The notes below the pieces were generated by a model. It was not told the DNA's origin and did not search any database. It worked only from the letters and a program-made list of their open reading frames with translations. From Zingiber officinale (Eukaryota; Streptophyta; Magnoliopsida; Zingiberales; Zingiberaceae): a stretch of 64,000 nt of DNA. Made by a program: the position numbers and the translations under genes. This document shows positions 11,773 to 23,428 of the stretch, one piece after another. The number at the start of each line of letters is the position of its first letter. Position 1 is the stretch's first letter. Where the stretch lies: contig NC_055992.1 in assembly GCF_018446385.1 (NCBI RefSeq), positions 55,938,799-56,002,798 on the forward strand. Direction: 5' to 3'.

Positions 11773-11962
11773 ATAAATTGAAAAGAAAAATGATATGTAC
11801 AAAGAAAAAAATTCAATGAAAATCTTAAGGATAGACACATAAAATGATGGGGCCCACAAAAAATGAAATAGTGGGTCATGATTTTATATGTTTATCCTTG
11901 AAATTTTCATTGAATTTTTTTTTTTTTTTTTTTTTTGCATATCATTGTTCAATTGAAAAATA
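11773..11962. repeat. long hairpin, MITE-like, upstream of the bZIP gene
   Basis: Imperfect inverted arms of about 85 bp meet near 11860. The left arm has ATTCAATGAAAATCTTAAGG and the right arm the complementary CCTTGAAATTTTCATTGAAT. The centre is GGGGCCCAC..GTGGGTC. A T-run of about 20 interrupts the right arm. No clear TSD was found. It lies roughly 0.25 kb upstream of the likely 5' exon. Confidence 0.65.
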
Positions 11963-12182
11963 GTTGTGATTAGTTAAAAGTGTTCACTTTATCTGACTAT
12001 TCATGGGAGAAAAAATATTTACCAAAATGAAACGGAAATTTTGCACTTTTACCTTTTTCTAGATTCCATGTCCGCGTACCAAATTCGGGGGTATTTTTGG
12101 CCTTGCACTGCACAAATTTCATTATTTTCTAAAGTACCTCTGTTAAAAGTATTAAGTCCATAGTTTGTCCATTATTGTTTTT

Positions 12183-12874
12183 TTAATAAAAATTTTTTTC
12201 CTCTGCTCTGTATTTTTCTTTCCCTAAGCTACGGAGTCTTCTCTCTTTATCGAATCCAAGTTCCTTTTGGAGTTGGATCTCAGTAGATCGATCGGTGGAG
12301 CTACGATCTCGTGTCGATTTGGTTAGTTTTCAGTAGTTCCTTTCATTGGATTCGGATGGTCTTCTCTCTTAGATTTCCCTTCTGGCTCGAGATATCACCA
12401 ACAAAAAAGGGAGTTTGGTTAAGCTAGGTTTTTCATTTCCTCCAGACTGATTTCGTCCTACTTTTGCACACATCAAGTTCTGCTTTTCCGCTATTACGCT
12501 TCTTTTTTCTTTCTTGTGTGATTTCATGTCATAGAGTTAGGTATGGTACAAATCTCATAGCGCTATTGAGGCCTGTCGAAAATTGATCTGTTTATCATTT
12601 CTTTTGGTTGGAATGATGGATCGGCATTTGGTATAAGATCTCTATGCAAAGCTGATTTTTTTTTTTCTTTTTGGCTAAAAAAGAGAGTTCGGAGAAATTT
12701 GGGGTTCTCTTCTTCTGAATTTTTCAAAAAAAAATTCTCATTGTTCTTTTTAGTTTAGTACTATTCAGTTGAAAATTTCAATACATGACGCAGCAGTTTG
12801 ATCTCATATTTTTTTTATTTTAATTATTTTGTGTTGGACGTTCATTCTCAAACAGTTTGGAGCCGTATAAGTTT
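12183..12874 (+). promoter_or_regulatory. probable 5' leader of the bZIP gene, with a leader intron
   Basis: A pyrimidine-rich stretch (12195-12320) looks like a transcribed 5' exon. A possible donor G|GTTAGT lies at about 12322, and an acceptor TCTCAAACAG ends at about 12855, 20 nt before the ATG at 12875. This gives a leader intron of about 530 bp. The in-frame extension upstream of 12875 has no ATG, which supports the chosen start. Inferred from signals only. Confidence 0.45.
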
Positions 12875-14102
12875 ATGGCAAATATGAGAACTGCTGCAAA
12901 GAGCTCAGCACATAGTGGGAAGCAATCTTTTCTTCCTCCAAAGTGCCCTTTTCCAACTGTATCACCATCCCATTTTGACTATGGATCTATAGGACCCAAA
13001 TGTGTCCCTAGATCAAAAGAGGGACAAAGGCACCATCAACGCACTTCCTCTGAGAGCTTTCTAATTGAGGAGCAACCATCCTGGCTTGATGACTTGCTTA
13101 ATGAGCCAGAGATGCCAGTGAGGAGATCAGCTCATCGCCGTTCTACAAGTGACTCTTTTGCATATTTAGATGCTGCGAATTTTTCCCATACTGGTAATGT
13201 AGGTCAGGAGCAACTCAGGCAACTGAGCATTCCAGGCCTTCCAGTGTTTTCTCCTTGGAATTCCCAGGAGTCTGATCACCGTAAAGATGTACATCAGGTT
13301 CCTTATTCTCCGGATACGAATTCATTTGCAAGGCCTCAAAACAGAGTATGGGAGTCTACAGGAAATTTCACCAGTAATCCTAGCAACACTTTCATTGAAA
13401 AGGAAAAGACCATTCATCCACGGTCATCCTGCACTAGTACTGAATCTGATCTATTCAAAACTAGTTTCTGTGAAAAGAATGATCACCCAGATTCTACGCA
13501 AGATGCAAAGAGTACCTCTGAGAACAAGGATAATTTTAAGCAGATGGAATTAGATTCAAAGAGAGTTAAACAGTAAGTCTGAATTCATTTTTATTACATT
13601 GGATTTGTTTGAATTAATTGCCAATTTATTTCTTTTGCATGTGCGGGATGTTTTTGTATGTGCATTGCCAAATGACTTATTTAGCATCAATATCAAGATT
13701 TAGGTTAGGTCAATTATTCTGGTTGCTTGTTGAGCCGCAAATAAACTTACTTTGCCCTTTTTCCTAACATTACTTTCTTAAAGATTTGAAACCCTTAATA
13801 TTTCTTTTCTATATATATATATATATATATTTGAGATAAGTGGTTAACCAAGTAACTTGAGAAAGAGCAAGGGGTTCTTCAGATCATGATATTATCCTAT
13901 AAATTAATGGATTGGATATGAGCTAGATAAGTATAAGTGTACCCAGGGGGAATATCAAAAATATAAATATATAAATTTGTTTTTTCCCCTTATCTTGGGC
14001 TTTTGAGATAATTGGTTAGCCAATCAACTTCAAAAAATCTCAAGCAAAGTAGGAATTTTATTTACATTATTTGTTCCATATAAAATGTTCAAGTGAATTG
14101 AA

Positions 14103-14135
<33 letters not shown>

Positions 14136-17100
14136 CAAGTTCCCATTCTACATTTGCATGTACTTTGAAAACGAAACATGGAAGATAGTTATGAACTTAA
14201 CCTATGAAATTTTCTTTGTAACAAAAAAATATTCAGCTAGATAGCCTTTAATTTTGTTACATTCATATCTATAGTTACATGTAATAGTCTTTAGTTTTGT
14301 TTTCTGCACCAATCAGAAACTTAATGATTAAAATAGTTGTTGTTAAACTAAACATAGTGCATACCTAATATCAATTCTACAGTAGCCAAAATCATAACTA
14401 GTTGCAACTGTTCTTTCTTCGTCATTGGATTTCTGTATTCCTATGGCAAAAAAATTTCCTGTGAGCAATGGTAAAATCAGAATTGGAAGTCCTTATATAA
14501 AACTATGGGAAAACATGATTTTGTAACTATATATAAGCTGAAAATATATTTTCATAAATTTTGAGATATGATAGTGTAGCTAGTTTTTAAAGGTCTGTGT
14601 TTAGGTTTTCTAAATAAGTGTGTTTAGAAAATATTATTTTATGAAGAGGTAGTTGTGGTCTCAATGTATGGAAAGGCATTCAGATCCCATGTCTTAGACA
14701 AAGTTTTAGCTAATATAATTTTCAATAAATGATACTTGTTGTGGAATGTGTTTTACTTGGTGCAACTTAAGCAAGGACCATTTCATCTATGATTATTAAG
14801 TTTAGTTTACACACTCCTCGTTTCGTTCACAATTTCTTGCTCGCTTTTTTCTACTCTACTTTGTGAATGATCAATAGTTGGGACCAAGGTTTAAAATTTT
14901 GATTCGTACCAAGGTTTCGGTCTCAGACTAGAACGATATGGTTTCGGTATCATATCGTGTCGTGCCGATATGGTTTCAGTATTTTTTTATTTATATATAG
15001 TAATTATAAGATAAATATGTTTATGGTGTATATAAAAATAAGTTGTATATTGATTTTGTATAAGTTCTCAATTATTGAACAACTTAATATATTAAGTTAG
15101 AAAAAATAATTAAATATAATTTTCTTTAAATAAAATTGATTTATCAATAACTCAGAATTAAAATTGATCTATCTGTAATAATAAGTATATAAATTAATAC
15201 AAAGATATTACTTTATATATAATGTTTATATAAATTTATTATTTATTCATTTACTTAATTATTAATTAAATAATATTGATCTTGAGACTATATTCTCGAG
15301 GACGACTAACTAGGGAGCTAGCATGGGTGTTGACTGCTATCATTGAAACTGCAAGGAGAGGGAGACCGAAGGGAGAAATCACCATCACCACCGTCACCTG
15401 AAGCACCTGCAGATGGACAAAAATAGAAGAGAAAAAGTGGGTTAGAAGGGCACACTGAGAATGTCACGGTGTTTACTCCTCCGATGTTCAAGTCAGAGAT
15501 GGCGAGATGATGAGAAAATATGAAGCAAGCAAGAGAATAGTAGAATTTCTGATGTCATCACATGCCAAGCCCGCAAGAGCGGGCCGCGGAGGCCGGAGGT
15601 GGCTTGGAGGCCGGATTCAACTCGGAGGTCAGAGTCGGCGCCAAGGCCGGAGGCGACTGGGAGGCCGAAAGTGGCTCAGCAGCCGGAGTCGGCTAGGAGG
15701 TTGGAGGTGGCGTGGAGGCTAAATTCGGCTCGAAGGCCGGAGTCAGCGCGGAGGCTGAAGGTGGCTTGGAGGTCGGAGAATAGAATAGAATAGAATGAGT
15801 TCCCCTCTCTCGTTCTTGACATACCATTTTATACCATTGCCAGTGACCTTCTATCTTGCCCCTGTTTAATGATAATGTTTTAATTATGGGTAGATAAAGT
15901 ATTCCCTGACTTCTTCCTCATGTTTAATGAAACCATATTTATGATGGATGAAGTATCTCTTTTGAAATATTACACATACTTAGAAATTATTTAAATTAAT
16001 TAAATAGAAATTTTAATTTCCATCGGGAAAGAGAAACGTCGCAGCCCGCGGCAGATCGCTGGACGCCTTCAGCGCCGCAGGAGGTGTCCCGTGACGCCTT
16101 CGGCGCCGAAAGTGTTGCAAGACGCTTCCGGCGCCTCCGAAAGCGTCCCAACACTTCCTGTGTCGCCAGAGGCCTCCTGCGACTCCTTTAGCATCGCCTG
16201 CGACGCATTCAAGACTAGGACGTCTCCAGTGCCGGTTTCGCCCGCCAACAATAAAAACCGTCCGTGCCGAACGGCACGGAACGACATTTCATTCTATGGT
16301 TGGGACTAACATAAGGTATTAATGTCAACTTTATTAACTATTATTGATTTTGACTCCATTAATTTTCTTTTAATGAAGGATTTAAATATCATAACATTTC
16401 AGTCAGCATGGTCAAGATATATTATTCTACTGCCTATTGAAACTGAAACTGACACAATATATTATACCCAAGTTGAATTAAATTCAAGTTATTAATTGAA
16501 CAATTTAATTAAAACTTGGTGTAATGGTTTAATGGGTGAGTTTGTGGAAAATTGCGACCCAATTAGAGTCTAGAAGATGTTATTTGAGTTGGTTTTGCTG
16601 GAATAGGAAGTGGGCTTAACCTGGGTTTGATTTGGGCTATATTCAAAGCTGAATTGGTCTGAACTGAATCCAGTTCACTTGTAAAATGTTGGATTTTATG
16701 AATTGGTCTTAATCTCTCTCACATCCACATCTCTTTAGTGGGATCACTTTTAGCCCTCACATGGATCCTATAATGTCCCTCTTCCTTCATTCTACCTCCT
16801 ATGTACAACTGCTTGAGGCAATATTGAGACCGGGCATATGGAGCAGCTCATGGTGACTAGTTCTCTTGTCATGTCCTAGTGATGACCTCTCCCTTTTATG
16901 AAATAGTGACAACACAAAACCCCTCTCCTTTTCTTTTGATCCCCCTCTTGCATTGGCTACTTCTTTTCTCATCACATGTTCAATGCCAAGAAATGCTGAA
17001 ATTGGTATACTCTGTAGTCTGTTTGGCTGGCCTGGAATCTGGTGCAGATGGATTTAAATGCTTCTTATTTTGAAAATCTGAGTTTGCTAGTACATCCTGG

Positions 17101-20100
17101 AGCAAGATTTGGTGTTTTCCATGATGTCATCAGCATTACTGAACACTGCTGAACATATGCTAATGTACAGGACTGAATTTGTTTACTGGAATAGATGCTC
17201 CGTGTATTTGGAGCTACTAGAAAATTGGTTTGAAGCTAGTACTAGATGCTTGCATTTTGTAGGCTGGATATGGTATAAAATATGATGGATTTTGGGTTGG
17301 TGACAAGTTGAATTTTTATTGTTCTGCCTCCTGAATCTGGGTGCTTGGTACGCTGTTAAAAGTTTGAAATCAAGTTTAGTGTGGTAGCTGATGGTTTTAA
17401 GGGAATTTGGCTTTGTTTAGAGTTTAACTTCACTGTTCATGTTATTAAATAAAGGTGCTCAAGCTGTATTGGATGCCATTTTTATGTACATGGAGTTTGA
17501 AGTGGGGTTTTTCCTTATAGCTGATCATTTGTAAAAATGATTTCTATGCATTGCTGTAACTGATCCAATTTCATGGGCGCTGATGGGGTTGATTCTGAGA
17601 AGGCATCATTGTCTTCGTGGGTGGCTTTTTGTACTGCTTTGCCTTCAAGCACACAATGATGACCATCACTGAGTGCCTTTTTGTACCGCTTTTCCTTCAA
17701 GCACACAATGATGACCATCACAAGTTGCCCTTAGAGCAGGTGCTTCAAGGAGTGGCAATAGGGATTGAGAGGCTACTGTCAGAGTAAATCAAGGTTTAAA
17801 ATTTCGACCCATGCCGAGGTTTCGGTCCTAGACCGGAACGATATAATTTCGGTACCGTATCGTGCCGATATAGTTTCGGTATTTTTTAAATATAAAATAT
17901 ATTAATTAAAAAATAAAATATTTAACATAAATATTTAAAAAATAAACAAAATAAATAATATAAAAAATAATCTTTTTAAAAAGGAAAAGATATGAAAATA
18001 GATAAATAAATAAATAAAAATTTTATTATAATTTTTAAATTAAAATAAATAAAATATAAAATTAATTAGATAATTTTATTAGGTTTAATAAAAACCTCTT
18101 TAGATTATCTCCATCATAGCTAGGAGTTGATTAAAATAATTAACCTCAGTTTAATTAAAAAAAATCTGAAATTCGACACCGCTCGTGAGCTTGCGCGACT
18201 TCGGCGCTGCTGTGAGGTTGTGCAACCCCTCAATTATGGCCACGGGGATCGCGTGACTCCTCCAGCGCGACCGCAGTGGTCGTGCGGTTCCTTTGCAGCA
18301 GCCGCAGGGTAGTGTGATGCCTCCACGGCAACAGCGGAAGGGTTATGCAACCCCTTCGCTGCTGTTGCGGGGTCAAGCGACCGTTGTGACCACGGGGTAG
18401 CACAACACGTAACAGCTATCATGGGTATGGTGCCGAAGTCGTGCCAGTGCCAGTCGCCAAGAGGAACCAGATACTTTGCTCGTTTCGACCATCTTGGCAT
18501 GATAATTTAAACCATGGAGCAAATTGTGGAAGGCGGCGGTAATATGCAAGGTGATCTTGGGTGGTGGGGGCAAGGAGAGGTGGAGTGGATGCCAGAGGTA
18601 TAGGAGGGTGGTTAACTTAACTATACAAAATTATCATTGGTTCACTAAACTAAATGAAATGTGTTATTGTGGAAAATCTTTCTATGAGCACCAGAACAAA
18701 TCATGAAATTGATTAGTTCTAGGCAGTTCTAAAACAAAATTCATGCTAAGGTCTTTCTAAGGCTTTACGATGGTAGTTTCACATTAGTATCGCCTATTTT
18801 TCCTGAAGGCCCTTTATTTATGAGGGATGAAAACAACTAGGAAAAGAAATAGATTAGGAAAAAACTCATTGGAAAAAGCTTTGGAAATATTTTTTGTAGT
18901 TTTGATATCATTAGAGGGAAGGAAAGAAGTAGAATTTTTTTTATTTTGACCATTTCCATGGAAAGAAGGAAAGAAGCACAAAAATGTAAATTTTGAAGTT
19001 TTTTTATTATCAAATAAAATATAAGAACCAAATAAAATATATATGAACCAAATATAGATTTGAAAAAGATATTTTTGTTTTTTTATAGTTGAATTTGAGC
19101 TCCATTGCGCAAAAATAGTAACTTTTCTAGCCAGATCAGTGGGAATTAGAATTGTGAAAAGTCAAAGAAAGGTTTCCTAGTATTTTCCTTCTCTAGGAAA
19201 TAGAGGGTAAGGAAGTGCCCTTTAAAAGCTTTCATGCTTTTGATAAATCTCTTCCATATCGAGTCAAGCACGAACAACTTAACCTTTCTCTCTCTTTTTT
19301 TAAAGTTTATTGGTTAACCTATTTGGCTTTAATCTAGGTTCTCTCCTAACATTGTATGTATGTATAATGCTTAGGACTTGCATTGATTCTCTGTTAAACT
19401 TAAAGATAATATATTAGGGGATCAAGGCTAATAACATAGGAGGATCCATATAGCCGACTCCACTTAATGGGATAAAGGCTTAGTTATTGTTATATAAAAA
19501 ATCAGACTGAGTTGGATTTGGATTGACATTGGTGATTGGACATTCCAATTTTGAGTGTGTTTTCAAATGCATACTAAGAATTCTCTCAAGATGAAATTGG
19601 CCAAACTCTTTACTAAGTAGAAGAAATCCATTAAGAGAAATCATTGTGACTGTCAGACAAGGAGGAGAGGTGTCAAGATCCATTACAGCTGCTAGACAAA
19701 GGAGGAGAGGAGATGTCTTATGACATTCTGCAAGAAGGTAGTGTGTGAGTCATGTTGTTTTTCTCGCTTTTCTATACGTGTGCAAGGTAAAGAAGACTCA
19801 TATACAGGAGTTGGGACAAAAAAAAAGATAGGGGCATAGGGTGTAGGGCAAGTATTTTAGATAATTAACTAATTTTTAAAATGGTTATAACTAATAGTAG
19901 TTTAATAATTAATTAATTTTGAACAATTATTAATAAATGGTTTATTCTAGTAATTAAGTTAATTTAAATTTAATTAATGTAATAATGTAACCAATTTTAT
20001 TTAATTTAAACAAATATAATTAATTACTTTAATTGGATAAGTTTAGTATGAATGTTTTATTTAGAGTAGACATCTCTTAGCTCGTACCTAAGGCTTATGA

Positions 20101-23100
20101 GTATTACCATATTTTGGAAATTGATCTACTTTTCTAAACATGCTTATGAGTTCATTCTCTTTGAATGATCTCAGAATGTTGGACTCTTATATTTTGCTAA
20201 TTCTTTAGTTTGTTCACTAACATAGTCAGGACCTCTAATCTAGTTCTTAGGAACTTAAGTTTGTCTTTATGTTGCTGTATTTTGTTCAAGATTATTGCAC
20301 CTAGTATCTATATCTCTCAAAGTGATAGTATTTCCTCTCATCATGGCTGATGTAAGGGAAATAAGTGTTGACAATAATTAAGTGTAGAATAAAGTGCAAA
20401 GAATAATTATGATTAAGCTAGAGACAAGTAAGAGGCTATGATAGTATTATTATTATTATTATTTTTGCTAAAGTGATGATTGAATTTTGTGAAAAGACAT
20501 TAATACTAAAATTGATGAATCTAACAAAATTAAACAAATGTAAATTTCAATAATAGGTGTAATTATATAGAAGTGATGTGAGTCAATTTGTTCTTAAAAT
20601 TGCTAAGTCGAGATCATGGTGAGGAAGTCGACATTAGGATTCAAAAAAATTCAAAAGGGCACCCTTTGTTTTCTTAAAAAGGGCGCTCCATTTTAAGAAA
20701 ATATTCAAAAGGCCCCTATCATATTTTTTATATTGAAAATATCCTTATTCCAACATTGTTGTAGTAAATACGACTGAAGCTACTACAACGTGTAGTAGTT
20801 ATAGTTATAATTGCTACAAAATATGTTAAAGTAAACTAGCTAAATGTTTTCATTTTGGCCTAACTTGGTTAGGTAAAAATTACTACACTTGAAATATTGT
20901 TGTATCAAAATAATCGATACTAACTCTACCAAATAGCTTCAACTTCGTCAAAAACACTTCAACATTGTTATAGTAGCTATGACCATAGCTACTACAATTG
21001 TAGCAACTATGGATTGACACATTAGCTGCTACAATATGAAGCAAATTGTGGCAACTGTGGTCATAGCTGCTATAATTGTAGTAGCTATGATCATAGTTGT
21101 TACAATGTGTAGCAGCTAAGATCATAGTTATTACAACATTGAAGTGATTTGGACAAAGTTGAAGTAATTTTAATCTAAGTTGGTAAAGTACAATATATCT
21201 TTTTATAGCAATGTTCCATGTGTAGTAACCGATCCCATCTAATAATTTTGACCAAGTTGAAGTAATTTTTCTCTATGTTATAACAACTATGTTTATAGCA
21301 GTGTTCTAAAAATCGGCCTAGGCGCTAGCCGATCGCAACAAAAACATGCTAGTCAGTCAGCCTAGGGGGCCTTGGCGCTTATGCGAGATTAGGCGGCCCT
21401 AGGCATCGATTAATCAATCGAATCGTCTAGGTGCGATGGAAATAGTGCAAGTTTTCATAATTTTTTTTAGTTTGAGCTTTTAAATTTAAAGCCAAATTAA
21501 AAAAAATAAATGTAATATTTTTTTTATTGGGCTTAAGTTTTATAAGTCCTAAACTTTGGTCCAACAAGAAAATCGATTTGTTAGCTTGCCCTAATGGTTA
21601 GCATCAAACTTCATCTTCATCGTACTGAGCACATGAAGAAGTCCACATTTATGAGAAATCAGAGAGTTAAAAGGCTAGAGAAATCAATTTGAAGAAAAAT
21701 TTGTTGGCTGATCTTTCTTCAACTGAGTGACTTGAAAGCGATTAAATTGAAGGTTGACCAAAGCCTCATCCTTTGGAGACGTCATTTCATCATACAACTC
21801 CAAAAAATTCTAGAGTGAGAGAACTTCACGAGAATGATTTTGCATCCGAAGAAGAAGAGGAGGATCACAATGATGATATTGAGTTTGTGTCCGATGAAAA
21901 ATAAGTTGTTGAAAATTAGGGAGAAAAAGTAGAATAAATTTGTGATATTTTATTAGTTGTGTAATTTTGAATTCATTTTAAATTTGATGTTATTGTGTTG
22001 GAGTTATAGAATGTGATTTATTATGTAATTTATGTTAATACCGTGGAATTCATCTAGCGGTGCCTAGTCCCCGCCTAGGTGCTAGGCGCTGGTCTAGCGC
22101 CTGACTAGCGCCTAACGAATTTTAGAACTTTGGTTTATAGTTACTAAACAACGAAATGATGGTTCGTTGGAAAATAGGAATAATGAATGGGTTGTTGGGT
22201 GACTGTGTGAGAGGAGTGTAAGTCTATTTTTGGTATTTTTAGTGTGCAGCTATGTTGGATCAGAGAAGAGTATTCCATGAGACAGTTGCATTTGCAAGCA
22301 GGAGGGAGCTGACTAGTGTAATGGCCATCAAGATCGGATATTTTTATCATTGGTATGTGGGAAGATGGAGAAAGAGATGGAATCCAAATATTTGGAGTTT
22401 TCGTTGCAAGTGGGTCTACCAGTCTAAGTGTGTCTATTGTAATATGTCATTAGAGTAGCAGGGTGGCCAAGGAAAATTGAGATAATCCAAACAGAGGAGT
22501 TGTGGTTCCTTTACATGGCCAATGATGACCTATTCTCCTATAATCCTAGTCCTTAATGACCTATTCTCATAAATAATTTATTCTCCTATGATAAGGTTAA
22601 ATCTATCTACTTTATTATGACCAGTAAACTAAATAAGAAGAACGTTTTATAAGATCTAGAAAATTAATTTTAATTGTTGTATTAATCACGGTTTGAAATG
22701 TCGTTTCATGCCACCCGGCACGGACGGTTTTTACCGTTTCGCCGAGCGGCCGAAACCGGCACGGGAGGCGCCCCCGTCTCGGCGACGCCGGAGGAGACGC
22801 GGGACACCTCCATCGGCGCCGGAGGAGGGTCGCCAAACGCTTCTGGCGCCGATGGAGGCGTTCGGCGACGCTTCCAGCACCGCCGAACGCCCCCGCGGGA
22901 TCGCCCAAGATCATCGTGGGCGCGATCTCGCTTACGCATACGCGATTTTTTTTTTTAATAATTATTTATTTTATTTAATTAATTTAAACAATTCCCAAGG
23001 ATGTGTGGAAGATGTGTGTATTTTGAAGAGGTTTTTATGAGCCCTAATTAAATTATCCTAATAAAATATATAAAAAATATATTTAAAATTAAAATAAATT

Positions 23101-23389
23101 AAATAAATTTTATTAATTAATATTCTGGAAAAATAATATTTTAAATTTCATTTAAAAATTTTAAAAAATATATAATAATTCTTATTTATATTCTAATATA
23201 TTTTTTATTATTTTAAATTTCATTTAAATTTTTAAAAAAATTATAATAAATTATATTTATATTCTGATAATTTTTTTATTTTTTTACTTGATATTTTTTA
23301 CTATTTAAAATATATATTATTTAATTAATAATTAATTAAATGAATAAATAGTTAATTTATATAATTATTATTAATATAAAGTAATATCT

Positions 23390-23428
<39 letters not shown>

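Larger units (their letters stand above)
11320..12182. other. upstream region of the bZIP gene
   Basis: No gene. AT-rich promoter-distal DNA holding a 48-bp tandem duplication (11531-11627) and a MITE-like hairpin (11773-11962), both listed separately. I see no convincing TATA box that I could tie to a transcription start. Confidence 0.5.

Noticed and set aside
12857-12874. Upstream in-frame start of the bZIP protein at 12857
   Set aside because: That codon is TTG, and an acceptor-like CAG ends just before it. The first in-frame ATG is 12875, which gives the [11 protein letters not shown] start matching the style of the family.
22693-23040. Overlapping GC-rich ORFs on both strands at 22.6-23.0 kb (also 15507-15793 and 16069-16309)
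   Set aside because: They fall inside the GC-rich cores of TSD-flanked hAT-like elements, exist in several frames at once because stop codons are rare in GC-rich DNA, and have no recognisable domain.
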